Of a DNA stretch of 14,173 bases, positions 9,201-14,173 are shown piece after piece. The translations under genes and the position numbers were made by a program. The notes under the pieces were generated by a model that saw nothing but the letters and a program-made list of their open reading frames with translations, had not been told where the DNA came from and made no database searches. Each line of letters begins with the position of its first letter. Position 1 is the first letter of the stretch. Source of the DNA: Bacteroidota bacterium (GTDB lineage: Bacteria > Bacteroidota > Bacteroidia > Flavobacteriales > Weeksellaceae); NCBI GenBank assembly GCA_023388015.1, contig JAEWHB010000185.1:1-14173 (forward strand). The letters are read 5' to 3'.

Positions 9201-9338
9201 ATTTTCAATTCTGTTTGTTTCTTCTAAATTTGGAATGGCAGGTTCCGAAATCTCATTCAGCTTTTTCACCAACGGCAGTTGTGCATTTAATCCGTAAACA
9301 GTGAAAAAAATCAACAGAATCAGATAAAAATTTCTCAT
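6288..9338 (-). CDS. Secreted beta-propeller-repeat protein with T9SS type A sorting domain
   Basis: A 1016-residue extracellular or cell-surface protein. Residues 1-20 are a Sec signal peptide (MRNFYLILLIFFTVYGLNAQ). Residues about 60-900 hold roughly fifteen copies of a unit whose core reads like KYDxxGNLVWEK (for example IKYDSDGELIWKNKY, IKYSPTGELLWVKSY, LKYNSAGENIWDKTY), often preceded by a strand like YVTG or VAG. This is the pattern of SBBP-type beta-propeller repeats. Residues 933-1016 form a typical T9SS type A C-terminal domain: GQNYPNPA, then INLYDVQGKFIRTL, GLPKGIYFYQL and a final RKLIVK. The T9SS would move the protein across the outer membrane and remove this domain. No catalytic motif is visible, so adhesion or scaffolding is only a guess. 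A perfect -7 box lies upstream and a strong terminator downstream, suggesting a single-gene transcript. Confidence 0.93.
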   Translation of the reverse strand: MRNFYLILLIFFTVYGLNAQLPLVKKLNEISEPAIPNLEETNRIENAEEFGFYEKTYQGVNAPRQSVTDFQGNTYITGTSSHIDAPQGNILTLKYDAAGNLVWEKREENSDFVVEIGFAITLDEENNPIVTGIKWNGDNMDILTVKYDKVTGETIWSSVFDAGFSGLDYPQSITTDFENNIIVGGMSYSVNSNGAEGVGYLTLKYNSEGNLIWSALDENDIEEVWIEPYNVTTDSAGNVAITGFGSDENLYKVYYTIKYDSDGELIWKNKYMYDDNGNPTNNTASDVEFDEAGNCYVTGTFADGSGSSLMGTIKYSPTGELLWVKSYQSGNHITLGYHIGINENAVYVAGMHREYDQSGGSILIAYSPEDGTENWIQETNNLQITGDNIGTFVQFLLADSQPVISVWGQRDFNNTVEVRKYNTDGSLALEKTYTKESVDTYSLAGSIGLGVDENEAIYLSLSPRYTEFGEVYELIKFQDNPEIPVWEKRYENMGGGNITLLDSQPGPDGSMTAIGYHGFVNEYLNFMFNYLVIHYNSNGEIAWEKSYSPEDGYVANRISMNIDETGNSYVLLTPNPYDLETLITVQKISPTGEVLWEAQKEMIFPEGYIQPMVDNEGNVYIAGTAHESSDLYQPYFNVIKFNSQGEEQWNQFISARDGDNLYQISAGEFDPTGNLVFTGHSGVGSFFSQSTDVAVFQISQNGNLNWMEFFPIGGWNSGATDLAIQNDNIYLSAWKENQSEMNLGEMVILKYNSAGENIWDKTYSETGRRIRSYEIQTNSSGNIILTGFSNHISTMINRVIVLNYDAEGELVWNKSSDDLQYYRDMYIDNADNIYVLNQEYSSTHPKRIYYSLGPFTTATLMKISADGEMETEDFTGDELSPLNPVSLVPFADGRLLISTEMSNEMDHFAGIKFFETEHEVLGTDDPIDHLTGNWLGQNYPNPAKSITSIPFGIESSGNVEINLYDVQGKFIRTLVKGNYPAGTHSAEINLSGLPKGIYFYQLNSQKFVQSRKLIVK

Positions 9339-9364
9339 GTGTTTGATATTAATTTGTTTCTAAC

Positions 9365-9372
9365 CAAATGTA
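9365..9372 (-). promoter_or_regulatory. Putative promoter -7 box for the T9SS cargo gene
   Basis: CAAATGTA on the plus strand reads TACATTTG on the minus strand, a full TAnnTTTG match 26 nt upstream of the ATG at 9338. No TTG occurs at the standard -33 spacing. A direct repeat lies further upstream (9404-9423), so an activator could compensate. Confidence 0.5.
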
Positions 9373-9403
9373 GAAATCACTTTGCATTAACTACTGTTTT
9401 AGG

Positions 9404-9423
9404 TGTTGACAAAAATGTTGACA
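9404..9423. repeat. Direct repeat TGTTGACA x2 upstream of the T9SS cargo gene
   Basis: TGTTGACA occurs at 9404-9411 and 9416-9423, identical and separated by AAAA, a period of 12 bp. Each copy is partly symmetric (TGT-tg-ACA). It lies about 45-65 bp upstream of the start site predicted from the -7 box at 9365-9372, where activators often bind. Chance is possible in AT-rich DNA. Confidence 0.35.
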
Positions 9424-9465
9424 ATGAGCCAAATGAACAGTGGGATGGCTTTTATAAGTATATTT

Positions 9466-10008
9466 TCATTCAAATAAATTCTCGTCCGAATAAAAAACTT
9501 TTCCATTTACCACACGAGCCGGAGAAGTAAAAGGGTGCTCTTCGGTTTTGTCTACGGCCATAATGTGAATTACATTCCAACCCGAAGCTTTCAGATAATC
9601 CGAAACCAACGAACGATGGCAACGCCACCAAACAGCTTCTGAACACATATAAGCCGTAGGATTTTCCAATGCGATTTCTTCTAATTTCTCAATGCCGATT
9701 TGAAATTCCGGCGTTTCCATATAATCGGCATAAGCCCGAAAAGAAGCGTTTTTCCATCGATGATTTTTGGAATCCTTTTGAATTTTTCTTCTTCCGCCCA
9801 ATTCTTCGAAATGTTCATAGGAAATTCCCTGATTCTCAAGAAATTCTTTCAGATTTTCACGATTGAAATGCGGATAATTCCGCGAACCGGGAAAACGACG
9901 AATGTCCACAAGAGTTCTAATCTCTTGTGATTTCAACATTTTTAGAAATAATTCGGCACTATGGGTCGAATGTCCGATGGTGAAAATTGTTTTTTGAGCA
10001 AATTCCAT
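9466..10008 (-). CDS. DUF488 family protein
   Basis: A 180-residue soluble protein of the DUF488 family; length and motifs fit. Visible family signatures are TIGHST (10-15), DIRRFPGS (35-42), LGGRR (70-74), and a C-terminal MCSEAVWWRCHR with Cys122, Glu124, Cys130, His131 and Arg132. The conserved Cys/His cluster suggests metal or thiol chemistry, but the biochemical role of the family is not established and I assign none. It starts 9 nt after the stop of the SMUG2-like glycosylase gene on the same strand, so the two are very likely one operon; that suggests, but does not show, a link to DNA damage. Downstream, 127 bp with a separate promoter box precede the T9SS cargo gene. No signal peptide or membrane segment is present. 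Confidence 0.9.
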   Translation of the reverse strand: MEFAQKTIFTIGHSTHSAELFLKMLKSQEIRTLVDIRRFPGSRNYPHFNRENLKEFLENQGISYEHFEELGGRRKIQKDSKNHRWKNASFRAYADYMETPEFQIGIEKLEEIALENPTAYMCSEAVWWRCHRSLVSDYLKASGWNVIHIMAVDKTEEHPFTSPARVVNGKVFYSDENLFE

Positions 10009-10017
10009 TTTTCAATT

Positions 10018-10797
10018 TTAAGTTTCATTTTCAAATGCCAGAATGTATTTGTCCAGGTAAATTTGTTTTTCCTTGGATTTATATTGCTGAATGTAACGCG
10101 GATGTTCCAAAACCGTCATTTTTTCAAACAAATTATTTTCTCGATTCAATTGATGGATAAACACCGAATTTTTCTTGCCCAAAACAAATACCTCGGAAGT
10201 ATCCAATCCAAATGAAATAAAGGTTTGCAAAACTTCAACCATATAATTTTTCACTGATTGAAATAATGCTTTGTCGTCATAATAATTAGCATTCAACCAT
10301 TTCCCTTTGGTTTTTTGAACAATGGCCAGCGGAAAAGGAGAATTGATAAAGAATTTCCGATAAAACAAATCAACACCGCCGTATTCTTCCATCATTTCGT
10401 AAATGAAAACCGAAGAAATTTCATGCGTCCTTGCCGAATTCATTTTGATGCTACAAACCGCTTCGAGTCGTTTGGTATCGGTAAACGGAACGCCTGTGAC
10501 GCCAGCTCCGTGGCGACTTGGATTGATTCCGATGATAAATTTCCGCTGATTTAGATCATCATAATATTTCTGATAAAATTCCGACATCACTTTCATTGTT
10601 TCGGGATTATCGGCAAAAGGATTCATTACCTGAAATCCGGGAGGTAATTTCCCCGTAAAATTCAGATTTTGATTAAAAGCAATAATTTTTTCGGCAAATC
10701 TTTGATTCATAATTCGATGACGGAAAATCTGCAAGAACTGTTCCTGATTGAATTCATTCAAATCCTTTTTTGAATTTGGAATTAATCCGAAAACCAT
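10018..10797 (-). CDS. SMUG2-like uracil-DNA glycosylase family protein
   Basis: Predicted base-excision-repair glycosylase of the uracil-DNA glycosylase superfamily, resembling the SMUG2 type described from Pedobacter heparinus. It would cut the N-glycosidic bond of uracil, and possibly other damaged bases, in DNA. Motif 1 is GINPSRHGAGVTGVPFTD and motif 2 is EHPRYIQQYK near the C-terminus, both in the expected places. The start is uncertain. A TTG at 10821 allows 267 aa but abuts the dnaG ATG. The ATG at 10797 gives 259 aa and is used here. The ATG at 10710 (MNQRFAEKIIAFN) gives 230 aa and best fits homologs as I remember them. Codons between 10710 and 10797 look gene-like, so an N-terminal extension is possible. 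It is divergent from dnaG and 9 nt upstream of the DUF488 gene. Confidence 0.85.
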   Translation of the reverse strand: MVFGLIPNSKKDLNEFNQEQFLQIFRHRIMNQRFAEKIIAFNQNLNFTGKLPPGFQVMNPFADNPETMKVMSEFYQKYYDDLNQRKFIIGINPSRHGAGVTGVPFTDTKRLEAVCSIKMNSARTHEISSVFIYEMMEEYGGVDLFYRKFFINSPFPLAIVQKTKGKWLNANYYDDKALFQSVKNYMVEVLQTFISFGLDTSEVFVLGKKNSVFIHQLNRENNLFEKMTVLEHPRYIQQYKSKEKQIYLDKYILAFENET

Positions 10798-10821
10798 TTT
10801 TAAATTAATTATTTTTACCAA

Positions 10822-12756
10822 ATGATTTCAAGACAAACCATAGACACAATTTTTTCTACCGCCAGAGTGGAAGAGGTGATTGGTGATTTCGTCAGTTTGA
10901 AACGCTCGGGAAGTAACCTGAAAGGACTTTCCCCGTTTGCTGATGAGAAAACGCCTTCCTTTATGGTTTCGCCTGCCAAACAAATTTGGAAAGATTTTTC
11001 TACCGGTAAAGGTGGAAATGTCGTAACCTTTTTGATGGAACACGAGCAATTTACGTATCCTGAAGCGCTTCGTTGGCTGGCCAAAAAGTACAATATCGAA
11101 ATCGAGGAAGACCGCGAGCAGACCGATGAACAAAAGGAAGAACTCAAACAACGCGAGAGTTTATTCATCGTTTCGGAATTCGCTAAAAAATATTTCGAAG
11201 AACAATTGCTCGAAACAGAAGAAGGACAAAACATTGGACTTGCTTATTTCAAGGAAAGAGGATTTACGAAACAAACGATTGAGAAGTTCGAACTCGGCTA
11301 TTCGCCCGCCAAACGAAATGCTTTTACGGAAGCAGCGGAAAAAAAAGGTTTCGGTAAAAACATTTTGGAAGCTTCTGGTTTATCGATTTACAAAGACAGC
11401 GATTTCGGAATTGACCGTTTCCGTGAACGGGTAATTTTTCCGATTCAGAGTTTTTCGGGACGTGTTTTAGGATTTGGAGGAAGGATTTTGCGGAATGATG
11501 TCAAAGCAGCTAAATACCTGAATTCGCCGGAATCCGATATTTACCACAAAAGCAAAATTCTTTACGGAATTTTTCAATCCAAACAAGCGATTTTAAAGGA
11601 AAACGAATGTTTACTTGTGGAAGGTTATACAGATGTGATTTCGCTTCATCAGGCCGGAATTGAAAATGTGGTTTCGAGTTCTGGAACGGCGCTTACGCCC
11701 GATCAGATTCGATTAATCAAAAGGCTGACGCCAAATGTTACTATTTTATATGATGGTGATGCGGCAGGAATCAGAGCTTCGTTTCGTGGAATTGATTTGA
11801 TTTTGGAACAGGAATTAAACGTCAAAGTTTTATTGTTTCCGGATGGCGAAGATCCAGATTCCTTTGCACAGAAAAATTCTTCAGAAGAGATTAAAGCCTA
11901 CATAGAAAAAAATGCCACGGATTTCATTCGTTTCAAAGCCGGAGTTTTACTCGAAGAGGCCAAAGACAGTCCGGTTAAAAAAGCTGAATTGATTCGTGAT
12001 ATAATCCATAGTATTTCTTTGATTCCCAATGTGATTCAACGGGAATTGTACATTCAGGAAACTTCCAAAATTATGGATGTTCGTGAAGAAGTCCTGTTCA
12101 AGGAATTGGGACAGCATTTACAGCGAAAACAAAAAGAAGACCGCGAAAAAAAACAGACCGAAACGGCTTCTGCTCAGATGGCAGTCGTCAAAGAAGTTGC
12201 GATGGTGGTAAATCCGCGCGAAGTGGTGGAAGAAGAAATAGTACGCCTGATTTTGCAGTATGGCGATTTGGTTGTCGAATTAAAGGATGAAACCGATGAA
12301 ACATATAAAACTACCGTAATTGAAGAAATCATCAATCAGTTCGAAGCCAATGATTTAAAGTTAAACAATCAGCTTTATCAGTCGATTTTGGAAGATGTGA
12401 AACTCGGATTTGAACAGGAAGAGCTTCGTACAGGTTCATTTTTTGTCAGACTTTTTGACGAAGGGAAAACTGAAGTAGCTTCTGAAGCGATGATGGAGAA
12501 ATATTCACTGAGCGAAAACTGGAGTAAAAAGCTGAACATTCACATAAAACCCAAAGAAGACAATATTTCCAAAGACATTACCAATACAATTTTACGTTAC
12601 AAAACTTTTTATTTGGAAGATGTAATCAAAGAATATTCAGAAATTCTGAAACGGGCTGATATTTCTGGTGAAATTCGAAATGAACAATTGGAAAAAATCA
12701 TGTTATTGACAGAAATGCGCGCAAAAATTTACCAGGCGCTGAATCGGGTAATTTGA
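10822..12756 (+). CDS. dnaG: DNA primase DnaG with metal-ligand-free N-terminal domain
   Basis: Makes the RNA primers for replication, working with the replicative helicase. The 644 residues are near the usual length. Residues 1-95 are the CHC2-type zinc-binding fold, but the four usual ligands (CPFH and CFGC motifs) are replaced by Ser37, Ala40, Asp58 and Thr61 (GLSPFAD and WKDFSTGKGG), while the flanking EKTPSF and GKGG are kept. The catalytic core follows: RFRERVIFPI and GRVLGFGGRIL (about 194-220), then the Toprim domain with Glu267 in VEGYTD, Asp311/Asp313 in DGDAAG, and Asp344/Asp346 in GEDPDSF, all intact. Residues about 430-644 form a diverged helical C-terminal domain, the place of helicase interaction. 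The ATG at 10822 gives MISRQTIDTIFSTARVEEVIGDFV, a normal DnaG N-terminus. The upstream gap is short and AT-rich, suggesting a very short leader. Confidence 0.96.
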   Translation: MISRQTIDTIFSTARVEEVIGDFVSLKRSGSNLKGLSPFADEKTPSFMVSPAKQIWKDFSTGKGGNVVTFLMEHEQFTYPEALRWLAKKYNIEIEEDREQTDEQKEELKQRESLFIVSEFAKKYFEEQLLETEEGQNIGLAYFKERGFTKQTIEKFELGYSPAKRNAFTEAAEKKGFGKNILEASGLSIYKDSDFGIDRFRERVIFPIQSFSGRVLGFGGRILRNDVKAAKYLNSPESDIYHKSKILYGIFQSKQAILKENECLLVEGYTDVISLHQAGIENVVSSSGTALTPDQIRLIKRLTPNVTILYDGDAAGIRASFRGIDLILEQELNVKVLLFPDGEDPDSFAQKNSSEEIKAYIEKNATDFIRFKAGVLLEEAKDSPVKKAELIRDIIHSISLIPNVIQRELYIQETSKIMDVREEVLFKELGQHLQRKQKEDREKKQTETASAQMAVVKEVAMVVNPREVVEEEIVRLILQYGDLVVELKDETDETYKTTVIEEIINQFEANDLKLNNQLYQSILEDVKLGFEQEELRTGSFFVRLFDEGKTEVASEAMMEKYSLSENWSKKLNIHIKPKEDNISKDITNTILRYKTFYLEDVIKEYSEILKRADISGEIRNEQLEKIMLLTEMRAKIYQALNRVI

Positions 12757-12810
12757 GTGATTGAATTTTTGAATTCCACATCTTAGGGATTTAGGGAGAT
12801 GTTGAAAATG

Positions 12811-12840
12811 ATCAGCGGAATTCCGCGAATCTGCGGGAAA
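12811..12840. repeat. Palindromic element between dnaG and the SPOR-like gene
   Basis: GCGGAATTCCGC (12815-12826) is a perfect 12-bp palindrome, followed by GCGAATCTGCGGGAAA. CCGC (12823-12826) can also pair with GCGG (12833-12836) in an alternative hairpin. The element is GC-richer than the surrounding DNA and lies in an 85-bp convergent gap. It lacks a T-run on the plus strand, so it is not a standard terminator for dnaG. It resembles short interspersed palindromes in flavobacterial intergenic regions, an impression that has not been tested. Confidence 0.4.
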
Positions 12841-12841
12841 A

Positions 12842-13285
12842 TTAATCAATCAGACTACAACGAATTGTTTCTTCCACGATGAGTGAGGATGGAAATGCGC
12901 GTCGCGCTCTGTTCAACATATTGTGTGCTGATTCTCGCGATTCGAAATGACCTAATTTAATTTTATAATCCGGAGAATTGTATTCTAAATTTGAAAATTC
13001 ACTTGGAAAAAGCGATTTGATTTCTTTTAATTTTTCTGCGGCTTCCGATCTGTTTTTCGTGTAAAAAACTTGAATTCTCGCTCCGCGACAAAACTCGGGT
13101 TTGGGTTCCGGCAAACTTACAGCAGCGGGGCAAACTTTGTTTTCTTTTTTCTCCATTAATTCTTCCAAAGATTTTTCCCATTCGATGGTCAGATTTCCAT
13201 ATTCAGAAGTAACGACATTGGTTTGAGAAAAAAGAATCCCCGAAAGTAAAATGGAAATTAGACCTAGTTTTATGTGCATAATCAT
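12842..13285 (-). CDS. Small secreted SPOR-like protein, paralog A
   Basis: A 147-residue protein with a signal peptide (about 1-20; a start at Met3, 13279, is equally possible). A linker with GNLTIEW and a short helix leads to a C-terminal SPOR-like domain (about 69-143: ARIQVFYTKNR, YNSPDYKIKLGHFESRESA). SPOR domains often bind denuded peptidoglycan glycan strands, so a periplasmic cell-wall role is plausible. The three cysteines, Cys52, Cys66 and Cys143, are all shared with the neighbour at 13366-13857. Over 74 ungapped residues the two SPOR-like regions share about 25 identities by my count, so this is a tandem duplication. It lies 80 bp downstream of its paralog and may be co-transcribed with it; no strong terminator or -7 box was found in the gap. 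It converges on dnaG. Confidence 0.85.
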   Translation of the reverse strand: MIMHIKLGLISILLSGILFSQTNVVTSEYGNLTIEWEKSLEELMEKKENKVCPAAVSLPEPKPEFCRGARIQVFYTKNRSEAAEKLKEIKSLFPSEFSNLEYNSPDYKIKLGHFESRESAHNMLNRARRAFPSSLIVEETIRCSLID

Positions 13286-13365
13286 TCAGTTTCCTTTATG
13301 AAACGGAAAAAGAAAAGAAGAATTATCTTATTAAGAAAAATTAACTTCTTAATTCTAAACTGTAA

Positions 13366-13857
13366 TTAAATTGCTTTTCTACACCACACGCGCCACTGAA
13401 CGGCAAAAGCGCCCGGATAAGTACGTTGGATTCTTCTCAAATCAGAATTTGCAGATTGACGTGTGAAATAATCGCCTATGAGAATTCTCCAGTCGGGGCT
13501 GGCGTAAATTAATTCGGGTGTAAGATTTGGATGTTGTTTGGCAAAATCGTTTTTAACCTTGTCTGCGGTAGCTCTGTCTTTGGTATAGAAAATTTGAATT
13601 TTATAGCCCATAATTTTCTGCTGGGTAGCGCATTTGTCGGCAGGAGAAAGCTTTTTTGGCGGAACATATACATTCTTTTTACAGACGGCTTGTTCCTTAC
13701 TTTTGATCAGAGATTCCAATCGGCTGTCCAGATCGATTGCGAGTTTACCGCCGCTGATACTATCGTTTAAAATCCAGGTAGATTTCTGTCCGGCATCTGT
13801 TTGAGCAAAAGATTGAATCCCGGCAACAATTAGAATAAAAAGAATGTATCTGCGCAT
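13366..13857 (-). CDS. Small secreted SPOR-like protein, paralog B
   Basis: A 163-residue protein with a signal peptide (MRRYILFILIVAGIQSFAQ, 1-19) and a C-terminal SPOR-like domain (about 85-159: YKIQIFYTKDR, YASPDWRILIGDYFTRQSA). The upstream linker carries GKLAIDL and two cysteines (Cys59, Cys76); the third, Cys159, closes the domain. The same three-cysteine pattern and spacing occur in paralog A. The role is unknown; peptidoglycan binding in the periplasm is inferred from the SPOR-like fold only, and the resemblance is by motif, not by search. It is the first gene of a probable two-gene transcript, with a good -7 box 22 nt upstream. The ATG at 13857 gives a complete signal peptide, which supports this start. 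Confidence 0.87.
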   Translation of the reverse strand: MRRYILFILIVAGIQSFAQTDAGQKSTWILNDSISGGKLAIDLDSRLESLIKSKEQAVCKKNVYVPPKKLSPADKCATQQKIMGYKIQIFYTKDRATADKVKNDFAKQHPNLTPELIYASPDWRILIGDYFTRQSANSDLRRIQRTYPGAFAVQWRVWCRKAI

Positions 13858-13879
13858 AACTTCTGGTTGAAATTAAGTA

Positions 13880-13887
13880 CAAATATA
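13880..13887 (-). promoter_or_regulatory. Putative promoter -7 box for the SPOR-like pair
   Basis: CAAATATA on the plus strand reads TATATTTG on the minus strand, a full match to TAnnTTTG, 22 nt upstream of the ATG at 13857. The nearest CAA (TTG on the minus strand, at 13914) is 26 nt away, longer than the usual spacer. Confidence 0.5.
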
Positions 13888-14076
13888 TTAAGAAGAAAAT
13901 AATTCCACCGATTCAAAAGTTTAAAAACGGAAATTAGTTTTTGACAATTTTTGGAAATAGAAGCTAAATATTGATTATCTGTGAGTTTGAAGCTTAATTT
14001 ATTTAGAAACGTTTTAAATTAAATGAAATGATAAACTTCATCATCCAAATCTTATGATTTTATTAAGGTTTGAGCC
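13888..14076. other. Divergent intergenic region without a recognisable gene
   Basis: AT-rich DNA between the SPOR-like pair and the next plus-strand gene. I found no ORF with a credible start or signal peptide, no strong hairpin and no RNA gene. ATGAT/ATCAT and AAACGTTT are short dyads of a kind expected by chance. Confidence 0.6.
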
Positions 14077-14084
14077 TATTTTTG
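14077..14084 (+). promoter_or_regulatory. Putative promoter -7 box for the gene entering at the window end
   Basis: TATTTTTG is a full match to TAnnTTTG, about 50 nt before the ATG at 14137. No clear TTG occurs at the -33 position. Confidence 0.4.
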
Positions 14085-14136
14085 TCGGGTTAAATCGCAA
14101 CATTTAACATTTGTAACCGAACTCAATGTTTAGTAA

Positions 14137-14173
14137 ATGAAGGCACGACCATTTTACAAATTGCAATTTTTGA
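14137..14173 (+). CDS. Start of a probable secreted-protein gene (partial, runs off the window)
   Basis: An ATG at 14137 opens a frame reading MKARPFYKLQFL that stays open to the last base. A basic N-terminus followed by hydrophobic residues is how a signal peptide begins, and a -7 box lies upstream. Only twelve codons are visible, so no family can be named and the start is tentative. Confidence 0.45.
   Translation, partial: MKARPFYKLQFL

Noticed and set aside
9339..9530. A 63-codon plus-strand frame across the gap upstream of the T9SS cargo gene
   Set aside because: It runs through the minus-strand promoter region and into the DUF488 gene; its protein resembles no family and has no signal peptide.
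10810..10817. TATTTTTA as a -7 box for dnaG
   Set aside because: It has one mismatch to TAnnTTTG, no -33 element at the right spacing, and would place transcription start at the ATG; such matches are common in AT-rich DNA.
10815..11234. A 139-codon minus-strand frame (Ser/Cys-rich) opposite the start of dnaG
   Set aside because: The Ser/Cys/Phe-rich composition is the antisense of Glu/Lys/Ala-rich dnaG codons, and dnaG is certain on the other strand.
13330..13353. Inverted repeat ATTAAGAA / TTCTTAAT between the two SPOR-like genes
   Set aside because: The 8-bp stem is almost all A-T, has an 8-nt loop and no following T-run, so it is too weak to call a terminator.
1..14173. Search for a defence system, mobile element, CRISPR array or RNA gene
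   Set aside because: No transposase, integrase, nuclease cassette, repeat-spacer pattern, tRNA cloverleaf or rRNA stretch was visible by reading; genes look vertically inherited and flavobacterial throughout.

Overview
The window looks like ordinary chromosome of a Bacteroidota bacterium, most likely class Flavobacteriia and probably the Chryseobacterium/Kaistella group (Weeksellaceae). The evidence is low-to-moderate GC, start codons without Shine-Dalgarno sequences, promoter -7 boxes of the form TAnnTTTG, a type IX secretion (T9SS) C-terminal sorting domain, flavobacterial-type YidC and DnaG, and a SMUG2-like uracil-DNA glycosylase. The genus is inferred from protein resemblance, not measured.

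Layout. 72-3576 (+): pyrG (CTP synthase) and yidC (membrane protein insertase), overlapping by 23 nt and closed by a strong intrinsic terminator. 3690-4076 (+): a DoxX-like four-helix membrane protein. Its stop codon abuts, inside one TGATCA palindrome, the stop of 4077-5573 (-), a TPR / transmembrane / LuxR-type HTH protein with a lipoprotein-like N-terminus. Divergent from that regulator is 5743-6249 (+), a small secreted protein of unknown function. It converges, across a shared terminator hairpin, on 6288-9338 (-), a large secreted beta-propeller-repeat protein with a T9SS type A sorting domain.

9466-10797 (-) is a two-gene unit, a SMUG2-like uracil-DNA glycosylase followed 9 nt later by a DUF488 protein. 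It is divergent from dnaG (10822-12756, +), a primase whose N-terminal zinc-binding domain has lost all four metal ligands. 12842-13285 and 13366-13857 (both -) are tandem paralogous small secreted SPOR-like proteins sharing three cysteines. The last bases (14137-14173, +) appear to start another gene that runs out of the window.

Functionally this is mostly housekeeping (nucleotide synthesis, membrane protein insertion, replication priming, base-excision repair) mixed with lineage-specific envelope and secreted proteins. I see no CRISPR array, insertion sequence, phage gene, tRNA or rRNA. The points most worth a second look are the metal-ligand-free primase domain, the glycosylase-DUF488 pair beside dnaG, the membrane-bound HTH regulator, and the tandem three-cysteine SPOR-like proteins.
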